In this document: positions 25,907 to 35,700 of the stretch, piece after piece
How positions within the stretch are numbered: the stretch's first letter is position 1
Layout: the number at the start of each line of letters is the position of its first letter
Assembly (NCBI GenBank): GCA_045587205.1
Contig: JAZNBV010000047.1
Location: forward strand, 45,657-109,656
DNA length: 64,000 nucleotides
Direction: 5' to 3'
Source: SIG78 sp045587205
GTDB lineage: Bacteria > Verrucomicrobiota > Lentisphaeria > Victivallales > Victivallaceae
The notes under the pieces: generated by a model
Told to the model about the DNA's origin: nothing
Databases searched by the model: none
What the model saw: the letters and a program-made list of their open reading frames with translations, nothing else
Made by a program: the position numbers and the translations under genes

Positions 25907-26807
25907 GGACGGTCATTATCAGACCGGCCACGATCATAAGCGTACCGGCAAGTTTGGGGGCGGTGCATTTTTCTTTGAGGAAAAATATACCGCCTGCCAG
26001 GGCAAAGATCAGCCCCAGCTGACGGAATACCTGAACATATGAAACATTGTCCACATAGTTCATTGCCAGCAGCACCGTTGCGTAAGTAAGCGAAACAAAA
26101 CCGCCGGCAAGGAACGGCATTTTGTCGCAGCTGCGGAAAATCTTGATAAAGTTTCTGCGTTCAGAGGGAATGATAAAAACGGTCAGCAGCAGCGTACTGG
26201 TAAGAGTGATCGCACGCAGCGAGTAATACCCCAGCGAAATATGCACTTTGGCAATATCCGGGTAAACTCCGCGCAGAACCGCCATAGCCTGACTGTCAAA
26301 TACAGTGTAACCGGTGGTTCCGCACGCCGCCAGCAATATGAAAAACATCTTGCTGTCAAAGTAATTGGCGAGTTTGAACGATTTGAAATCTTTCTGCGGT
26401 ATAGTTATGCATCCGGCAAACACCACCACCATACCCGCGATTGCCAGCCAGGTAAGCGGTTTGCCCCAGCCGAGTACTGCGGTCAGAGCGGCAGTCAGCA
26501 GCAGCGGCAGAGAACGCATCATCGGATATGCTGTGGACATTTCCATAGTGCGATATGCCCGCATCAGCCCGAAGCAGTAAAGAAAAGTATCGCTGAAGAC
26601 CGAAGCCGCCATCATAATGTAGAATTTACACGGCAGATTCCAGAGATCAAGCGGAGTCCAGAACTGTACGTGCAGCCACAGAATCGCTGCAGTCATACAT
26701 ATAATTGTATAGAATGCCACTGTCATAGCCGAGCGTTTGGCAACCAGATTCCACGAAGCGTGCATAGCCGCAGAAAAAATTATCAGAAAAAAAGCAAAAA
26801 GAGTCAT
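25902..26807 (-). CDS. EamA/DMT-superfamily transporter
   Basis: Start at MTLFAFFLIIFSAAM (301 aa); an in-frame ATG 17 codons upstream lacks a ribosome site. About ten transmembrane segments in two halves of the drug/metabolite transporter type; the second half ends FRQLGLIFALAGGIFFLKEKCTAPKLAGTLMIVAGLI, the typical EamA closing motif. It probably carries a small sugar or metabolite across the inner membrane. It is a paralogue of the divergent gene at 27177-28094 (compare FRQLSLPVGAFLGYLILKEK). Its 3' end abuts repeat copy B. Confidence 0.85.
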   Translation of the reverse strand: MTLFAFFLIIFSAAMHASWNLVAKRSAMTVAFYTIICMTAAILWLHVQFWTPLDLWNLPCKFYIMMAASVFSDTFLYCFGLMRAYRTMEMSTAYPMMRSLPLLLTAALTAVLGWGKPLTWLAIAGMVVVFAGCITIPQKDFKSFKLANYFDSKMFFILLAACGTTGYTVFDSQAMAVLRGVYPDIAKVHISLGYYSLRAITLTSTLLLTVFIIPSERRNFIKIFRSCDKMPFLAGGFVSLTYATVLLAMNYVDNVSYVQVFRQLGLIFALAGGIFFLKEKCTAPKLAGTLMIVAGLIMTVL

Positions 26808-26950
26808 TTTTATTCCCGTAAAAGTAATTTTTGGTAAAAAGACCGTATAAAATAGCATATAAAAATTTTTTTACAAATTATCCTGCTGTTGAATTTCAGG
26901 AGAATTTGGGTTGCAAGGTGACAAAAGTTTGCATTAAAGGTTGATAATCA

Positions 26951-27091
26951 GGATCATATTCTGCCGACGCACGGACAGTTTTGCTTTTCAGGCAATCAGC
27001 GTGCCGTGATGTTGAACAGTTTATTGCCGCCAGAGGTGAGGCGGGCAAATATTGGTATCTGCCCGGGAATTTTATTCCGGATTTGGATTGA
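26951..27091 (+). pseudogene. Possible remnant of a gene's 3' end (46 codons)
   Basis: A frame without a start codon runs from just after a TAA to TGA 27089-27091. Its translation includes RTVLLFRQSACRDVEQF and ends GKYWYLPGNFIPDLD, which reads like a real protein C-terminus, and it is richer in GC than the flanks. I do not recognise the family and it may be chance. Confidence 0.22.
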
Positions 27092-27110
27092 TTTTACACT
27101 GCGGAAGTTG

Positions 27111-27138
27111 TTGACAATTTACTTTTCCGTGATATATT
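27111..27138 (+). promoter_or_regulatory. Promoter of the EamA-creatininase operon
   Basis: TTGACA (27111-27116), 16-bp spacer, TATATT (27133-27138). The -10 box sits inside the left arm of a palindrome, so a bound repressor would block it. Confidence 0.65.
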
Positions 27139-27162
27139 ATTGCTGAAACAATATATATCACG
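27128..27162. promoter_or_regulatory. Palindromic operator-like site over the promoter
   Basis: Perfect 10-bp arms CGTGATATAT (27128-27137) and ATATATCACG (27153-27162) separated by 15 bp, covering the -10 box and the expected transcription start. The geometry suits a dimeric repressor; the regulator is unknown. It could alternatively form a 5' UTR hairpin. Confidence 0.5.
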
Positions 27163-27176
27163 GAGTTTTTTGTTTT

Positions 27177-28094
27177 ATGACCCTGATCGCTTTCGTACTG
27201 GTTGCCACTTCTGTAATAATGCACAGTCTGTGGCATTTTCTCTGCAAAAGCAGTGGAAAACCTTCTCCGGCATTTTTTGCGATATTTTCCACCTCGCTCT
27301 TTTTTACAATGCTGCCGATCGGCTTGAGTTCAGGCGTGATACCGCATCTGACGTGGGATATTGTCAAATTTCTGCTTATGGGCGGGACTTTCGGCGTGAT
27401 TTGCGATATCGGGCTGATCTGGGCATACAAATATTCGGATATATCCCTTGCCTATCCGCTGGCACGCGCCCTGCCGGTTTTTCTGACTTTGAGTGCCACC
27501 AGTATTTTCGGCTGGGGCAAAGAAATATCTTTTATTGCCGGCACGGGAATGATGATCATTTTCAGCGGCTGTGTAGTTATGGCATTTTCCAACAGTTCTC
27601 CGGATAAGAGTCTGCGCGATAAACTGCTTTTTATTAAAAAAGGTCTGCCGGGGATACTGCTGGCAGCAGTATGCACCACCGGGTACACGATCTCCGACAG
27701 TTTCGGTATCCAGACCATTACACAGGCTTTTGCCGATGAAAACCGTTTGCTGGTCTGCGGAGCATACTCCTGCTGCCGCGAACTGCCGGCTGCGGTGATG
27801 CTCTGGGTGGTGACCGGTTTTTGTCGGGTGACCAGACTGGATTGTACTTCGGTCAGAAATATGGCAAAGCAGTATCACCCGTATGTGGCAGGGGTGGCGG
27901 CAGCGCTGGCGTATCTGCTGATACTTGTGGCGATGGGTTTTGTCAGCAATGTAAGTTTTCTGCAGGCATTCCGACAGTTGAGTCTGCCGGTAGGCGCGTT
28001 CCTCGGTTATCTGATTCTCAAAGAAAAGATCATTTACGTAAGACTTATCGGGCTGGTAATGATTATGGCCGGACTGGTTATGTGCGTAATTTAA
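27177..28094 (+). CDS. EamA/DMT-superfamily transporter
   Basis: A 305-aa membrane protein with about ten hydrophobic segments. It opens MTLIAFVLVATSVIMHSLWHF, matching the divergent neighbour, and the first-half motif LIWAYKYSDISLAYPLARALPVFLTL is typical of EamA domains. Substrate unknown. GGAG lies about 11 bp before the ATG. The creatininase-family gene follows after 22 bp, which suggests the transporter brings in, or sends out, the substrate or product of that enzyme. Confidence 0.85.
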   Translation: MTLIAFVLVATSVIMHSLWHFLCKSSGKPSPAFFAIFSTSLFFTMLPIGLSSGVIPHLTWDIVKFLLMGGTFGVICDIGLIWAYKYSDISLAYPLARALPVFLTLSATSIFGWGKEISFIAGTGMMIIFSGCVVMAFSNSSPDKSLRDKLLFIKKGLPGILLAAVCTTGYTISDSFGIQTITQAFADENRLLVCGAYSCCRELPAAVMLWVVTGFCRVTRLDCTSVRNMAKQYHPYVAGVAAALAYLLILVAMGFVSNVSFLQAFRQLSLPVGAFLGYLILKEKIIYVRLIGLVMIMAGLVMCVI

Positions 28095-28116
28095 CTTAAC
28101 AGAAGGGTGTAGTGTT

Positions 28117-28932
28117 ATGCGTTGGAATGAAATGACGGCACAGGAAATTGTTGAATCTGTGGATGCCTGCGGCGGAGTGTGTATTCTGCCGATGGGCTGT
28201 ATTGAACGGCACGGCAGCCACCTGCCGGTGGGTATCGACTATATGAAAGCGTGGCATTTTGCCGATCTTGCCGCACAGATCGAACCGGTAATGGTTTTCC
28301 CCGGCTGGTATTTCGGCGGTTTGAGCGATTGCTCGTTTGCGCCCGGAACGATCGTTTTTCCGATGGATCTCTGCATTGACGCGTTGGAACACGTCTGTTC
28401 GGAAATCGCCCGCAACGGCTATAAAAAGATTCTTCTGCTCAATTCCCACGGCGGCAACACGGCTATGATCAACTACTTTATGCAGCGTTTCTGCGAAAAG
28501 GACCGCGACTATATGGTTTACAGTCACGCCAGTTCTTATGTGGGGCCCAACGCACAGGCGGCTATGAAAAAACTTGCCGAAGAAACCGGCTCTACCAACG
28601 GTCACGGCGGCGGTTACGAAACGGCCGTATCGCTCTATTTGTTCCCGCACTGCGTAAAAATGGATACCCAGCTGCCGCGCGAAGTGAGTATTTCTGAAGA
28701 GCGCAGCAAGCCGTTGAGCGAAATCGGTCTGAAAGTGCCAACCTGGTGGTTCGCAGCGCACCCGCATCACTATTCGGGATTCGGTGAAAATGCCACCGCT
28801 GAATACGGCAAAGCCATCAGCGACGGTATGGCACAGGATATCGTGAATTTTGTGCGTGCAATGAAAGCCGATGATACTTCATTGAAGATCTTCCAGGAAA
28901 TGCGCAGCAAAACCCGCAATCCGGAACTGTAA
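28117..28932 (+). CDS. Creatininase-family amidohydrolase
   Basis: A 271-aa protein with the metal-binding signature of the creatininase/MftE/ArfB family: LPMGCIERHGSHLPVGIDY carries Glu and His ligands (about residues 31-40) and the Asp, and LLNSHGGN (about 110) supplies another His. GHGGGYETAV (about 165) gives the conserved Glu. Family members hydrolyse cyclic or linear amides; the true substrate here is unknown. AAGGGTG precedes the start. It is in an operon with the EamA transporter, and a strong hairpin follows at 28957-28998. Confidence 0.88.
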   Translation: MRWNEMTAQEIVESVDACGGVCILPMGCIERHGSHLPVGIDYMKAWHFADLAAQIEPVMVFPGWYFGGLSDCSFAPGTIVFPMDLCIDALEHVCSEIARNGYKKILLLNSHGGNTAMINYFMQRFCEKDRDYMVYSHASSYVGPNAQAAMKKLAEETGSTNGHGGGYETAVSLYLFPHCVKMDTQLPREVSISEERSKPLSEIGLKVPTWWFAAHPHHYSGFGENATAEYGKAISDGMAQDIVNFVRAMKADDTSLKIFQEMRSKTRNPEL

Positions 28933-28956
28933 AAGCCGGAAACAGACAGAATTTTC

Positions 28957-28998
28957 AAAGCTTGCTGCATAACTTCAAAAAAGTTTGCAGCAAGCTTT
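28957..28998. terminator. Bidirectional terminator-like hairpin between convergent genes
   Basis: Perfect 13-bp arms AAAGCTTGCTGCA/TGCAGCAAGCTTT with an inner AACTT/AAGTT extension after a one-base bulge. It has no long T tract, so termination efficiency is uncertain, but it sits midway between two convergent stops. Confidence 0.6.
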
Positions 28999-29007
28999 GT
29001 ATATTGT

Positions 29008-30366
29008 TTAGAGGCGGGCGCCGAACTTTTTGAGTTCTTCGCGGACTTCCGTACCGTCGATTTTATCGGGGGTGCAGTTTTTTGTTACTGCCAGAGCAGC
29101 AGCGATACCGGCACCCTGACCGATCGATATGGCTGTGGGCATAATCCGCAGACTGCTGTGCATCAATACATCAGCGCAAATGGGTCTGCCGCCCACAGTC
29201 AGATTGATTTTGTTTACCGGCACGATACTGCGGTAAGGTATTTCGTAAAATTCGCCGGGGTCAAGGCGAACGATATGGGTCCCGGCGCCCCAGGGGGAAT
29301 GCTGATCGATATAGTACGAACAGCGGGCAATGGCATCGGGGAAGCGGCTGCACTTTTCAAAATCATCCACCACAAGTTTATAAAGTCCGCAGATACGGCG
29401 GCTTTCGCGGATACCGATCTGAACTGCCATCGACATAAGGCGTGCATCGGCAAATTCAGGTATATCCGTCCGGAGCCATTCCAGCAGTTCACGCAACTGC
29501 TTTCTGCCCTCTATTTCAGCAGCGGAAAGTTCCGCACCGCAAGTGGCATCATAGCCGATCACGCGGGTCGTGTTGAAGTGTATAACATTGTCATCTGCAA
29601 TGAGAAACGGCATCATCAGTACATTGTGTCGCGGACTGCTTATTCTGCCGGATGCCTGCGCGGCAACGTATGAGGCATTGAGTCTTTTTTTCCACTCCGG
29701 ATCGCAGTATTTACCGCCGGCTTCATCGATAATAAAAGGTATATTCACGTGCGAAACCTTGAAACAGAGCGTCATCGGCTGACAGCCGCCGCGTTCATCG
29801 CCCTGTTCAAACGGTACGCCTGCCATCGCTGCCAGATTCGCGTCGCCAGTGCAGTCAACATAGCATTTGCCGCAAACTTTTCCGAAGCCGCCGCGGGTGT
29901 GGCAGATAATGCTTTTGATCATACCATCATCATCAGTTTCCACGCCCACAGCACTGTGGTGATAAAGAATCTTTACGCCTGCAGCCAGCAGCATATCTTC
30001 CGCCGCCAGCGCGGCGGCTTCCTTGTTGATCGAGCGCCGGGAGACATCGGCTTGGGTTATGTTGTCGGCAATACAGTCGGGCAGATAACGCTGCATAGCT
30101 TCTATCCATTGGCCATATACCGGAAAATCCAGCGATTCGCCGTTGACGTGGCTGTACATAAACGGATTGACTTCACCAACAGATGCCATACCGCCGGGGA
30201 TGCCGTATTCTTCAATGACCAGCACACTGGCTCCGCTCCAGGCGGCAGCAAGCGCGGCGCCCAGTCCGCCGGGACCGGCACCGGCAATAACAACATCAGC
30301 TGTGCCGAACACCGGCAGATCGCCGGAGCCGTAAGGCACTCCGCGTACAGATTTTTCTTTGCTCAT
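29008..30366 (-). CDS. FAD-dependent oxidoreductase (FAD_oxidored-type)
   Basis: A 452-aa flavoprotein. VIAGAGPGGLGAALAAAWSG (about residues 27-46) is the FAD-binding motif, EEYGIPGGMA follows, and VDCTGDANLAAMAGVPFEQGD (about 170) is the family's conserved middle strand. The C-terminus ends with SIGQGAGIAAALA. It lacks a signal peptide, so it acts in the cytoplasm or is exported with a partner. Related to the enzyme at 17227-18426 but longer, with a different N-terminal extension. GGAG precedes the start. It diverges from the second AraC gene across a 142-bp gap in which I see no convincing promoter. Confidence 0.85.
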   Translation of the reverse strand: MSKEKSVRGVPYGSGDLPVFGTADVVIAGAGPGGLGAALAAAWSGASVLVIEEYGIPGGMASVGEVNPFMYSHVNGESLDFPVYGQWIEAMQRYLPDCIADNITQADVSRRSINKEAAALAAEDMLLAAGVKILYHHSAVGVETDDDGMIKSIICHTRGGFGKVCGKCYVDCTGDANLAAMAGVPFEQGDERGGCQPMTLCFKVSHVNIPFIIDEAGGKYCDPEWKKRLNASYVAAQASGRISSPRHNVLMMPFLIADDNVIHFNTTRVIGYDATCGAELSAAEIEGRKQLRELLEWLRTDIPEFADARLMSMAVQIGIRESRRICGLYKLVVDDFEKCSRFPDAIARCSYYIDQHSPWGAGTHIVRLDPGEFYEIPYRSIVPVNKINLTVGGRPICADVLMHSSLRIMPTAISIGQGAGIAAALAVTKNCTPDKIDGTEVREELKKFGARL

Positions 30367-30508
30367 AGTTGTACATCTCCAGATTTGATAACAGAAAAAT
30401 TGCTCTGCTATATTAATTTACTCATTTTTTGGCTGTTTGCAATAGACTTTTTTGCTGTTTTGATGTAAATTATTCATATACAGTGTTATTTCAGCGAGGG
30501 AAGAACAG

Positions 30509-31327
30509 ATGGCTGACCGGATGATCCTGGAGAATGCAATAAAGGTTTTTGAAAAAAAGTTTCACTGCAGTTTATGTCTGCACGATTACAGTGGAATGCT
30601 TGATCACACTTTTCTGCCTCCGATGCACCTGAACCGGTTCTGTAATGAAGTCAAGAGGAGTGCCACGCACGGGCACATACAGTGCAAGTGCTTTGATATA
30701 ATTACATTGCAGCAGCATCTTTTGCGGGTCAGAAAAAGTTTTTTCAAGCAGTGCGCTGCCGGTGCGGTGGAGGCGGTTTTTCCGGTTATGCTCGAAAATT
30801 CCGTTGCGGGGGCGGTATTTGCCGGGGTTTTCAGTTCATTGCCGCCGGAAAAGGAGGGGGTTCTGCTGGAACCGGGCAATATTGCCGCGGCTCGGATACT
30901 GCCGGATTTGCCGGATGATCTGGAAAGTTTTATTGCTTTCGGTGAACTCATTGCCGGATATATCGGGCAGTACAGTATGGAGCAGCCGCCGTTTCCCGGT
31001 ACGGCGCGGGATATATTGCTGGAGTTTTTCCGCACCCGGCACCGGCAGAATATCAGTTTGGACGATGCTGCAGAACTGCTGGGGATAACTCCGGCGCGTG
31101 CTTCGGAAAAGATCAAACGCGAATTCGGCAGAAATTTTGCTGCCATTTTGCGCGGATACCGGTTGAAAACTGCCTGTATGCTGTTGGAAAATTCTTCGTT
31201 TCCGCTGGAAAAGATTGCCCGTAGAAGCGGTTTTTCCTGCGGGGCATATCTTTCGAGAGTATTCAAGAAAGAGTTCAAGACCACACCCGGGGAATGGCGC
31301 GAATCAAAAAAACGCGATCAATTTTAA
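30509..31327 (+). CDS. AraC-family regulator with Cys-rich N-terminal sensor
   Basis: A 272-aa regulator. The N-terminal region holds cysteines C20, C23, C45, C59, C61 and C82 within a PocR-like fold (CSLCLHDYSGM; GHIQCKCFDI). Residues about 175-265 contain two AraC helix-turn-helix motifs (ISLDDAAELLGITPARASEKIKREF; PLEKIARRSGFSCGAYLSRVFKKEF). GAGGGA precedes the ATG. It lies between the FAD oxidoreductase it diverges from and the SGNH hydrolase gene, which it probably controls. Its cysteine spacing differs from the regulator at 13785-14663, so the two may sense different ligands. Confidence 0.85.
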   Translation: MADRMILENAIKVFEKKFHCSLCLHDYSGMLDHTFLPPMHLNRFCNEVKRSATHGHIQCKCFDIITLQQHLLRVRKSFFKQCAAGAVEAVFPVMLENSVAGAVFAGVFSSLPPEKEGVLLEPGNIAAARILPDLPDDLESFIAFGELIAGYIGQYSMEQPPFPGTARDILLEFFRTRHRQNISLDDAAELLGITPARASEKIKREFGRNFAAILRGYRLKTACMLLENSSFPLEKIARRSGFSCGAYLSRVFKKEFKTTPGEWRESKKRDQF

Positions 31328-31346
31328 ATAATCCGTCAAAAAAAAT

Positions 31347-31374
31347 TTGACTGTAAGACTATTATGTGTATATT
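31347..31374 (+). promoter_or_regulatory. Promoter of the SGNH hydrolase gene
   Basis: TTGACT (31347-31352), 16-bp spacer, TATATT (31369-31374), 49 bp before the start codon. Confidence 0.65.
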
Positions 31375-31422
31375 GAATGAAAATATGAAACAAGTGCAAT
31401 ATAAAACACAAGGAGCAGATTT

Positions 31423-32598
31423 ATGAATTCCCCCTGTATTTTCAAAAAGATTTTTTTCGGTACATTCCTGACCGCCGCTGTGATTTCCGCAGCGGCAACC
31501 GCCGGAACAGAAGCCAAAAACGCTGTGCAGCTGCCGGAGGTGGAAAAAAATTATGATGTCAAGGGCATCGGCAAAGTCAATGTAGCTTATACAGATGCGC
31601 AGAGCGCTCCGCTGTCACTGGAAGGTCTGCCGTGGCTCAAAGAAAATAAAGGCGCATATATCCGGATCCCGGCACGCTTGACTCAAGCGCAGACCAACCG
31701 TAGTATTTATCAGCGTCTGCGGCACCATACCAGCGGGGTAGCTTTGCGGTTTCGCAGCGATTCTCCGGTTATTATGCTGCGCGGCGAACTGGCTTACAAC
31801 AGCACTATGGCGCATATGACCCGCGTCGGCAGCGCCGGATTTGATTCTTATTACCGCGCCGCCAGCGGCAATATGGAGTATCAGCGTTCATTTCTTCCCG
31901 GCGAAGCACAGAAGGAATTCAAGATCATTATCGGTTACAACCCCGGCAAAGGTATGTGCGACTGGCAGATCAATTTTCCGCTTTACGGCGGCGTAAAGCG
32001 CGTTGAAGTGGGCGTTGTGGAAGGTAGCAAGCTCGAAGCCCCCACGCCGCACAAGATCAAAAAACCGATCCTTTTCTACGGCTCAAGTATTACACAGGGC
32101 GGATGCGCCTCCCGTCCGGGTATGATGTATTCTGCGCTGCTCTGCCGTGCGCTGGATGCCGAACTGATCAGTCTGGGTTTTTCCGGCAGCGCCAAAGGGG
32201 AACCGGCTATGGCGGAAGCGATCGCAGAACTTGATCTGGCGGCATTTGTTTATGATTACGACTATAACGCGCCCACACCGGAGCATCTGGCAAAAACGCA
32301 CGAAAAGTTCTTCCAGATCATCCGCGCCAAGCACCCGGATCTGCCGATAGTCATACTTTCCAAGATCAATTCACCCACTTCTAACTCTACCGTCAAGCGG
32401 CGCAATATCATCCGCAAAACCTACGAAAATGCAGTGGCAAAAGGCGATAAAAACGTCTATTTTCTGGATGGAAGCAAGTTTTTCGGCGATGTTGACCGCT
32501 ATGAGTGTACCGTGGACGGAACGCACCCCAATGACCTCGGTTTTTACCGGATGTATCAGGGAGTATTGCCGACTTTGCAGAAAATTTTGCTCAAGTAA
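31423..32598 (+). CDS. Secreted SGNH/GDSL-family hydrolase
   Basis: A 391-aa protein with an N-terminal signal segment (FGTFLTAAVISAAATAGTEA). A jelly-roll-like domain (about 50-205) precedes the SGNH hydrolase fold: block I is FYGSSITQGG (nucleophile Ser near residue 222), a Gly-containing block follows (LGFSGSAKGEP), and block V is DGTHPNDLGF with the Asp-His pair near residue 365. It probably removes acetyl or other ester groups from glycans, like other two-domain carbohydrate esterases. AAGGAG precedes the start. Confidence 0.87.
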   Translation: MNSPCIFKKIFFGTFLTAAVISAAATAGTEAKNAVQLPEVEKNYDVKGIGKVNVAYTDAQSAPLSLEGLPWLKENKGAYIRIPARLTQAQTNRSIYQRLRHHTSGVALRFRSDSPVIMLRGELAYNSTMAHMTRVGSAGFDSYYRAASGNMEYQRSFLPGEAQKEFKIIIGYNPGKGMCDWQINFPLYGGVKRVEVGVVEGSKLEAPTPHKIKKPILFYGSSITQGGCASRPGMMYSALLCRALDAELISLGFSGSAKGEPAMAEAIAELDLAAFVYDYDYNAPTPEHLAKTHEKFFQIIRAKHPDLPIVILSKINSPTSNSTVKRRNIIRKTYENAVAKGDKNVYFLDGSKFFGDVDRYECTVDGTHPNDLGFYRMYQGVLPTLQKILLK

Positions 32599-32659
32599 AA
32601 AACGGGTGTAAAAATAAGCTGTTTAAAGATCAAATTCTGATTTTCTTCCGGAAAAATCT

Positions 32660-32687
32660 TTGAAAAAAAACTTAACGGCTGTATATT
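32660..32687 (+). promoter_or_regulatory. Promoter of the giant kinase gene
   Basis: TTGAAA (32660-32665), 16-bp spacer, TATATT (32682-32687). A second -10-like TATAAT lies at about 32706, without a matching -35. Confidence 0.5.
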
Positions 32688-32748
32688 TACAATGTGCTGC
32701 TGTTTATAATGTTGCGCGTTTCCGGCGGAAAAGTCAGAGGGGGGTAAA

Positions 32749-35700
32749 ATGTCTTCAAAAATATTGGATTGTCCGGAGTGTCATCACCGGTTTAATTTCG
32801 AATATGAAAATGAATTGCCGGATTCTATAAGTTGTCCCGGCTGCGGTAAAACAAGCCCGAAAGATGAATATTCAGCACTGGTTATCTGTCACAGCTGCCG
32901 CACCAAACTGCGTATTCCGCTGGATATACTTTACGATCCGGACAATTCCTGCCCCAAATGCGGGGTCAAACTTGATCCGCAGACACTTTTTTCGGAAACC
33001 AATGTGGAATCGACCTTTACCGGTCACGCCGCAGATCAGCACAAACTCTACAAGCGCCTTTTGCAGGACGGCGAACTTTTTGATAAATTCCGGATCGTCC
33101 GGTTGCTGGGCAAGGGCGGTATGGCGGAAGTCTATCTGGCAGAACATCTGCTTTTGAACAAACTCTGCGCGCTCAAACTTATGCGCAGCAATGTTGCCAG
33201 CGATGATGCGGTATTTGTCAAACGCTTTTTGCGCGAAGCCAAACTGACCAACTCCATAACCCACCCCAATATCGTAAAAGTTTTTGATGTGGGCAACGAC
33301 TTCAAAAGCGGCACACTCTTTATTGCTATGGAGTATGTGGAGGGCAAAACGCTGCTGCAGCTGATGAAAGAAAAAACTCTTTCAGAAGAAGAGTTGAAAA
33401 GTATCCTTGTATCAATGACCAACGCTCTGCAGGCATTGTACGATGCACAGATCGTCCACCGCGATATCAAGCCTTCCAATATTATGCTTGACAATGACGG
33501 TGTGCTTAAACTTATGGACCTGGGGATCGCCAAATTTTCCGGCAATAAGCAGGAAGGCGAAATGACCTTGACTATGGAACAGGCGAGCATCGGTACGCCC
33601 AGTTATGCTTCGCCGGAACAGTGCCGCAGTGCGCACAGTGCAGACATCAGGTCGGATATCTACTGTCTGGGAGCGACTTTGTACCACCTTGCCAGCGGCA
33701 AACTGCCATTTGAAGGTTCCACGCCGGTGGAAACGATCCTGCAAGTGCTGGATAAAGAGCCGGAGCCGCTGAAAGATCTGCGCCCGGATCTCTCTAAAAA
33801 GATGCTGAATCTGATCGGCAGAATGATGATGAAAAACCCCGATGAACGGCCTGCCAATCCGGATGCATTGCTGGCGATGGTTTACGGCGCAAAAGATAAT
33901 TTCAACGGCAATTTTATGCAGAAACTGCTGTATAAAATGTGGCAGCCGCTTAAAAATTTCATTATCCCGCCCAAAGAAGAGCGTACAGTTGCAAAGTTGT
34001 TTGCCCGGACAGTGAAACTTTTTGTTGCTGTAGTTTCCATATTTGTCGCTCTGTATGCACTGAATCACATTTATGAGCAGCGCGAAGCAATGGATGCCAA
34101 AAAAAGAGCTGTTGAAGAAGCCAAAAAGCCCAAGCCTTTTGATCCCACGCAGAATAAACAATCAATGGTTACTTATCCGACTGTCACTGTCGGGAGCAGA
34201 TATGTACAACAGCAGGCGCGCTTTCCGCTTGTAAAAGTCAAAAGACCTTCAGGCACGGTTCTGGAATATGACAAGCCGGAGCAGTTTATATCGCCGGAAG
34301 ATAATACAACGGTTGTATGGCAGATAAAAGACGGCATATTGGAATATGACCGTAATGCTGCAGGCAAAGGCAATGTTCATAATACTTTGAGCAAACACCT
34401 GAAAGCGCCCGATATGCGTTTATACTCACATTGGGCTGTTTCAGTAGATTTTCAAATCAACAGCATCAATGACGGGTTGTTATTTAACTTGAGTGATTTT
34501 GGGGTGTACGCATTCAATAAACGCCTGCTTATTACCGAAGGCAAGAATTACGTTCGCACTGATTTAACGCTGGAGCCGGATAAGTGGATGAATCTGACTT
34601 TATCACTCGACCGCAAGATGCGTAAATTTACGATTCTTTCTGGAGACCGGTTGCTCGGTTGTTATGTTTTTCCCCAACATTCATTTGGGATTGGGGAAAT
34701 GAAGGTGTTCCGGAGTGAAGGAAATCTGCGTATTAAAATCGACCGGATCAGATTTTATAAATCCCCTATCGACTTTACCGTGCCGGATAAAATTGTCCAC
34801 GAACCGGTACTTTTCAGCAGTGAACGGTTGAGTGCTGCCGCTACTGATTCCGCAGCTGCACCGGCAGCAAAAACAGATCCCGCACAGTATGACGGAGTGT
34901 GGATGACCGATTATCAGGCGGCGCGCGAAAAAGCAAAACGGGAAAACAAATGGCTGTTGATTTTTGTAAGTGTAGAAGAGGAAAAACCGTACTTTTTTGA
35001 TCCTATGCAGAGGCATCTGAACAGTAATTCTGCCGGTGCGGTACTCTGTCGGAAAGAGTTGTCAAGATATGTTCCGGTAAGAGTATTTGTCAGCAGAGAT
35101 GAGCTGCCGCAGTTGACGTGGAAAGAAAAACTGGATCTGCCGGAGGTTCCTCAAAAATACAGATCCCCGGAAGAGGCTATGAGCTCCAGAGTTACCGGGA
35201 GAGGTTTTAAATATGTGCCGATGATGTTCGCTGTGTCGCCGGATTGGACCCGGACGGCGGCACTGCACTGGAACTCGACCAGACCTTATGCGATTTCAGA
35301 AAGATTGTCCCTGATCAATCAGCAGGTCATTGACTCCGGGGATACCTCAAATACATACGGGGATTATGTTAAACGCCAGTCAACATATTCTTCCGCCAGC
35401 GGCAATGCTCCGGCAGATTGGGTAAATATATTGGTTTATAGGCAGGTATTTTCCCCGCAGAACAATTATAAGAATAAGCCGGTATGGGTTTTTGCGGGCA
35501 AAGATCAGCAGGAAATCGACGCTTTGCAGAACGCTGCCAGAGATGCGCTTGCCGGTTCCGGAGAAAAGCCGCTGGTTATGCACATAGACTGCAGTAATAC
35601 GCAGGATGAATTTCTGCAATTGGCGCGCAAACGGATTTTCGGCGATAACAATACCCTGCCGGCAGTGGCTCTGCTGGGGATCAACCGCGAAGTAAGTTTT

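Larger units (their letters stand above)
26808..27176. other. Intergenic region between divergent EamA genes
   Basis: A 369-bp gap. It contains a possible decayed gene end (26951-27091), the promoter at 27111-27138 and the palindrome at 27128-27162. The remaining AT-rich part beside the minus-strand gene shows no clear promoter. Confidence 0.4.

Noticed and set aside
30367..30508. Promoter pair between the FAD oxidoreductase and second AraC gene
   Set aside because: AT-rich with a TAATAT box, but no -35 box at proper spacing on either strand.
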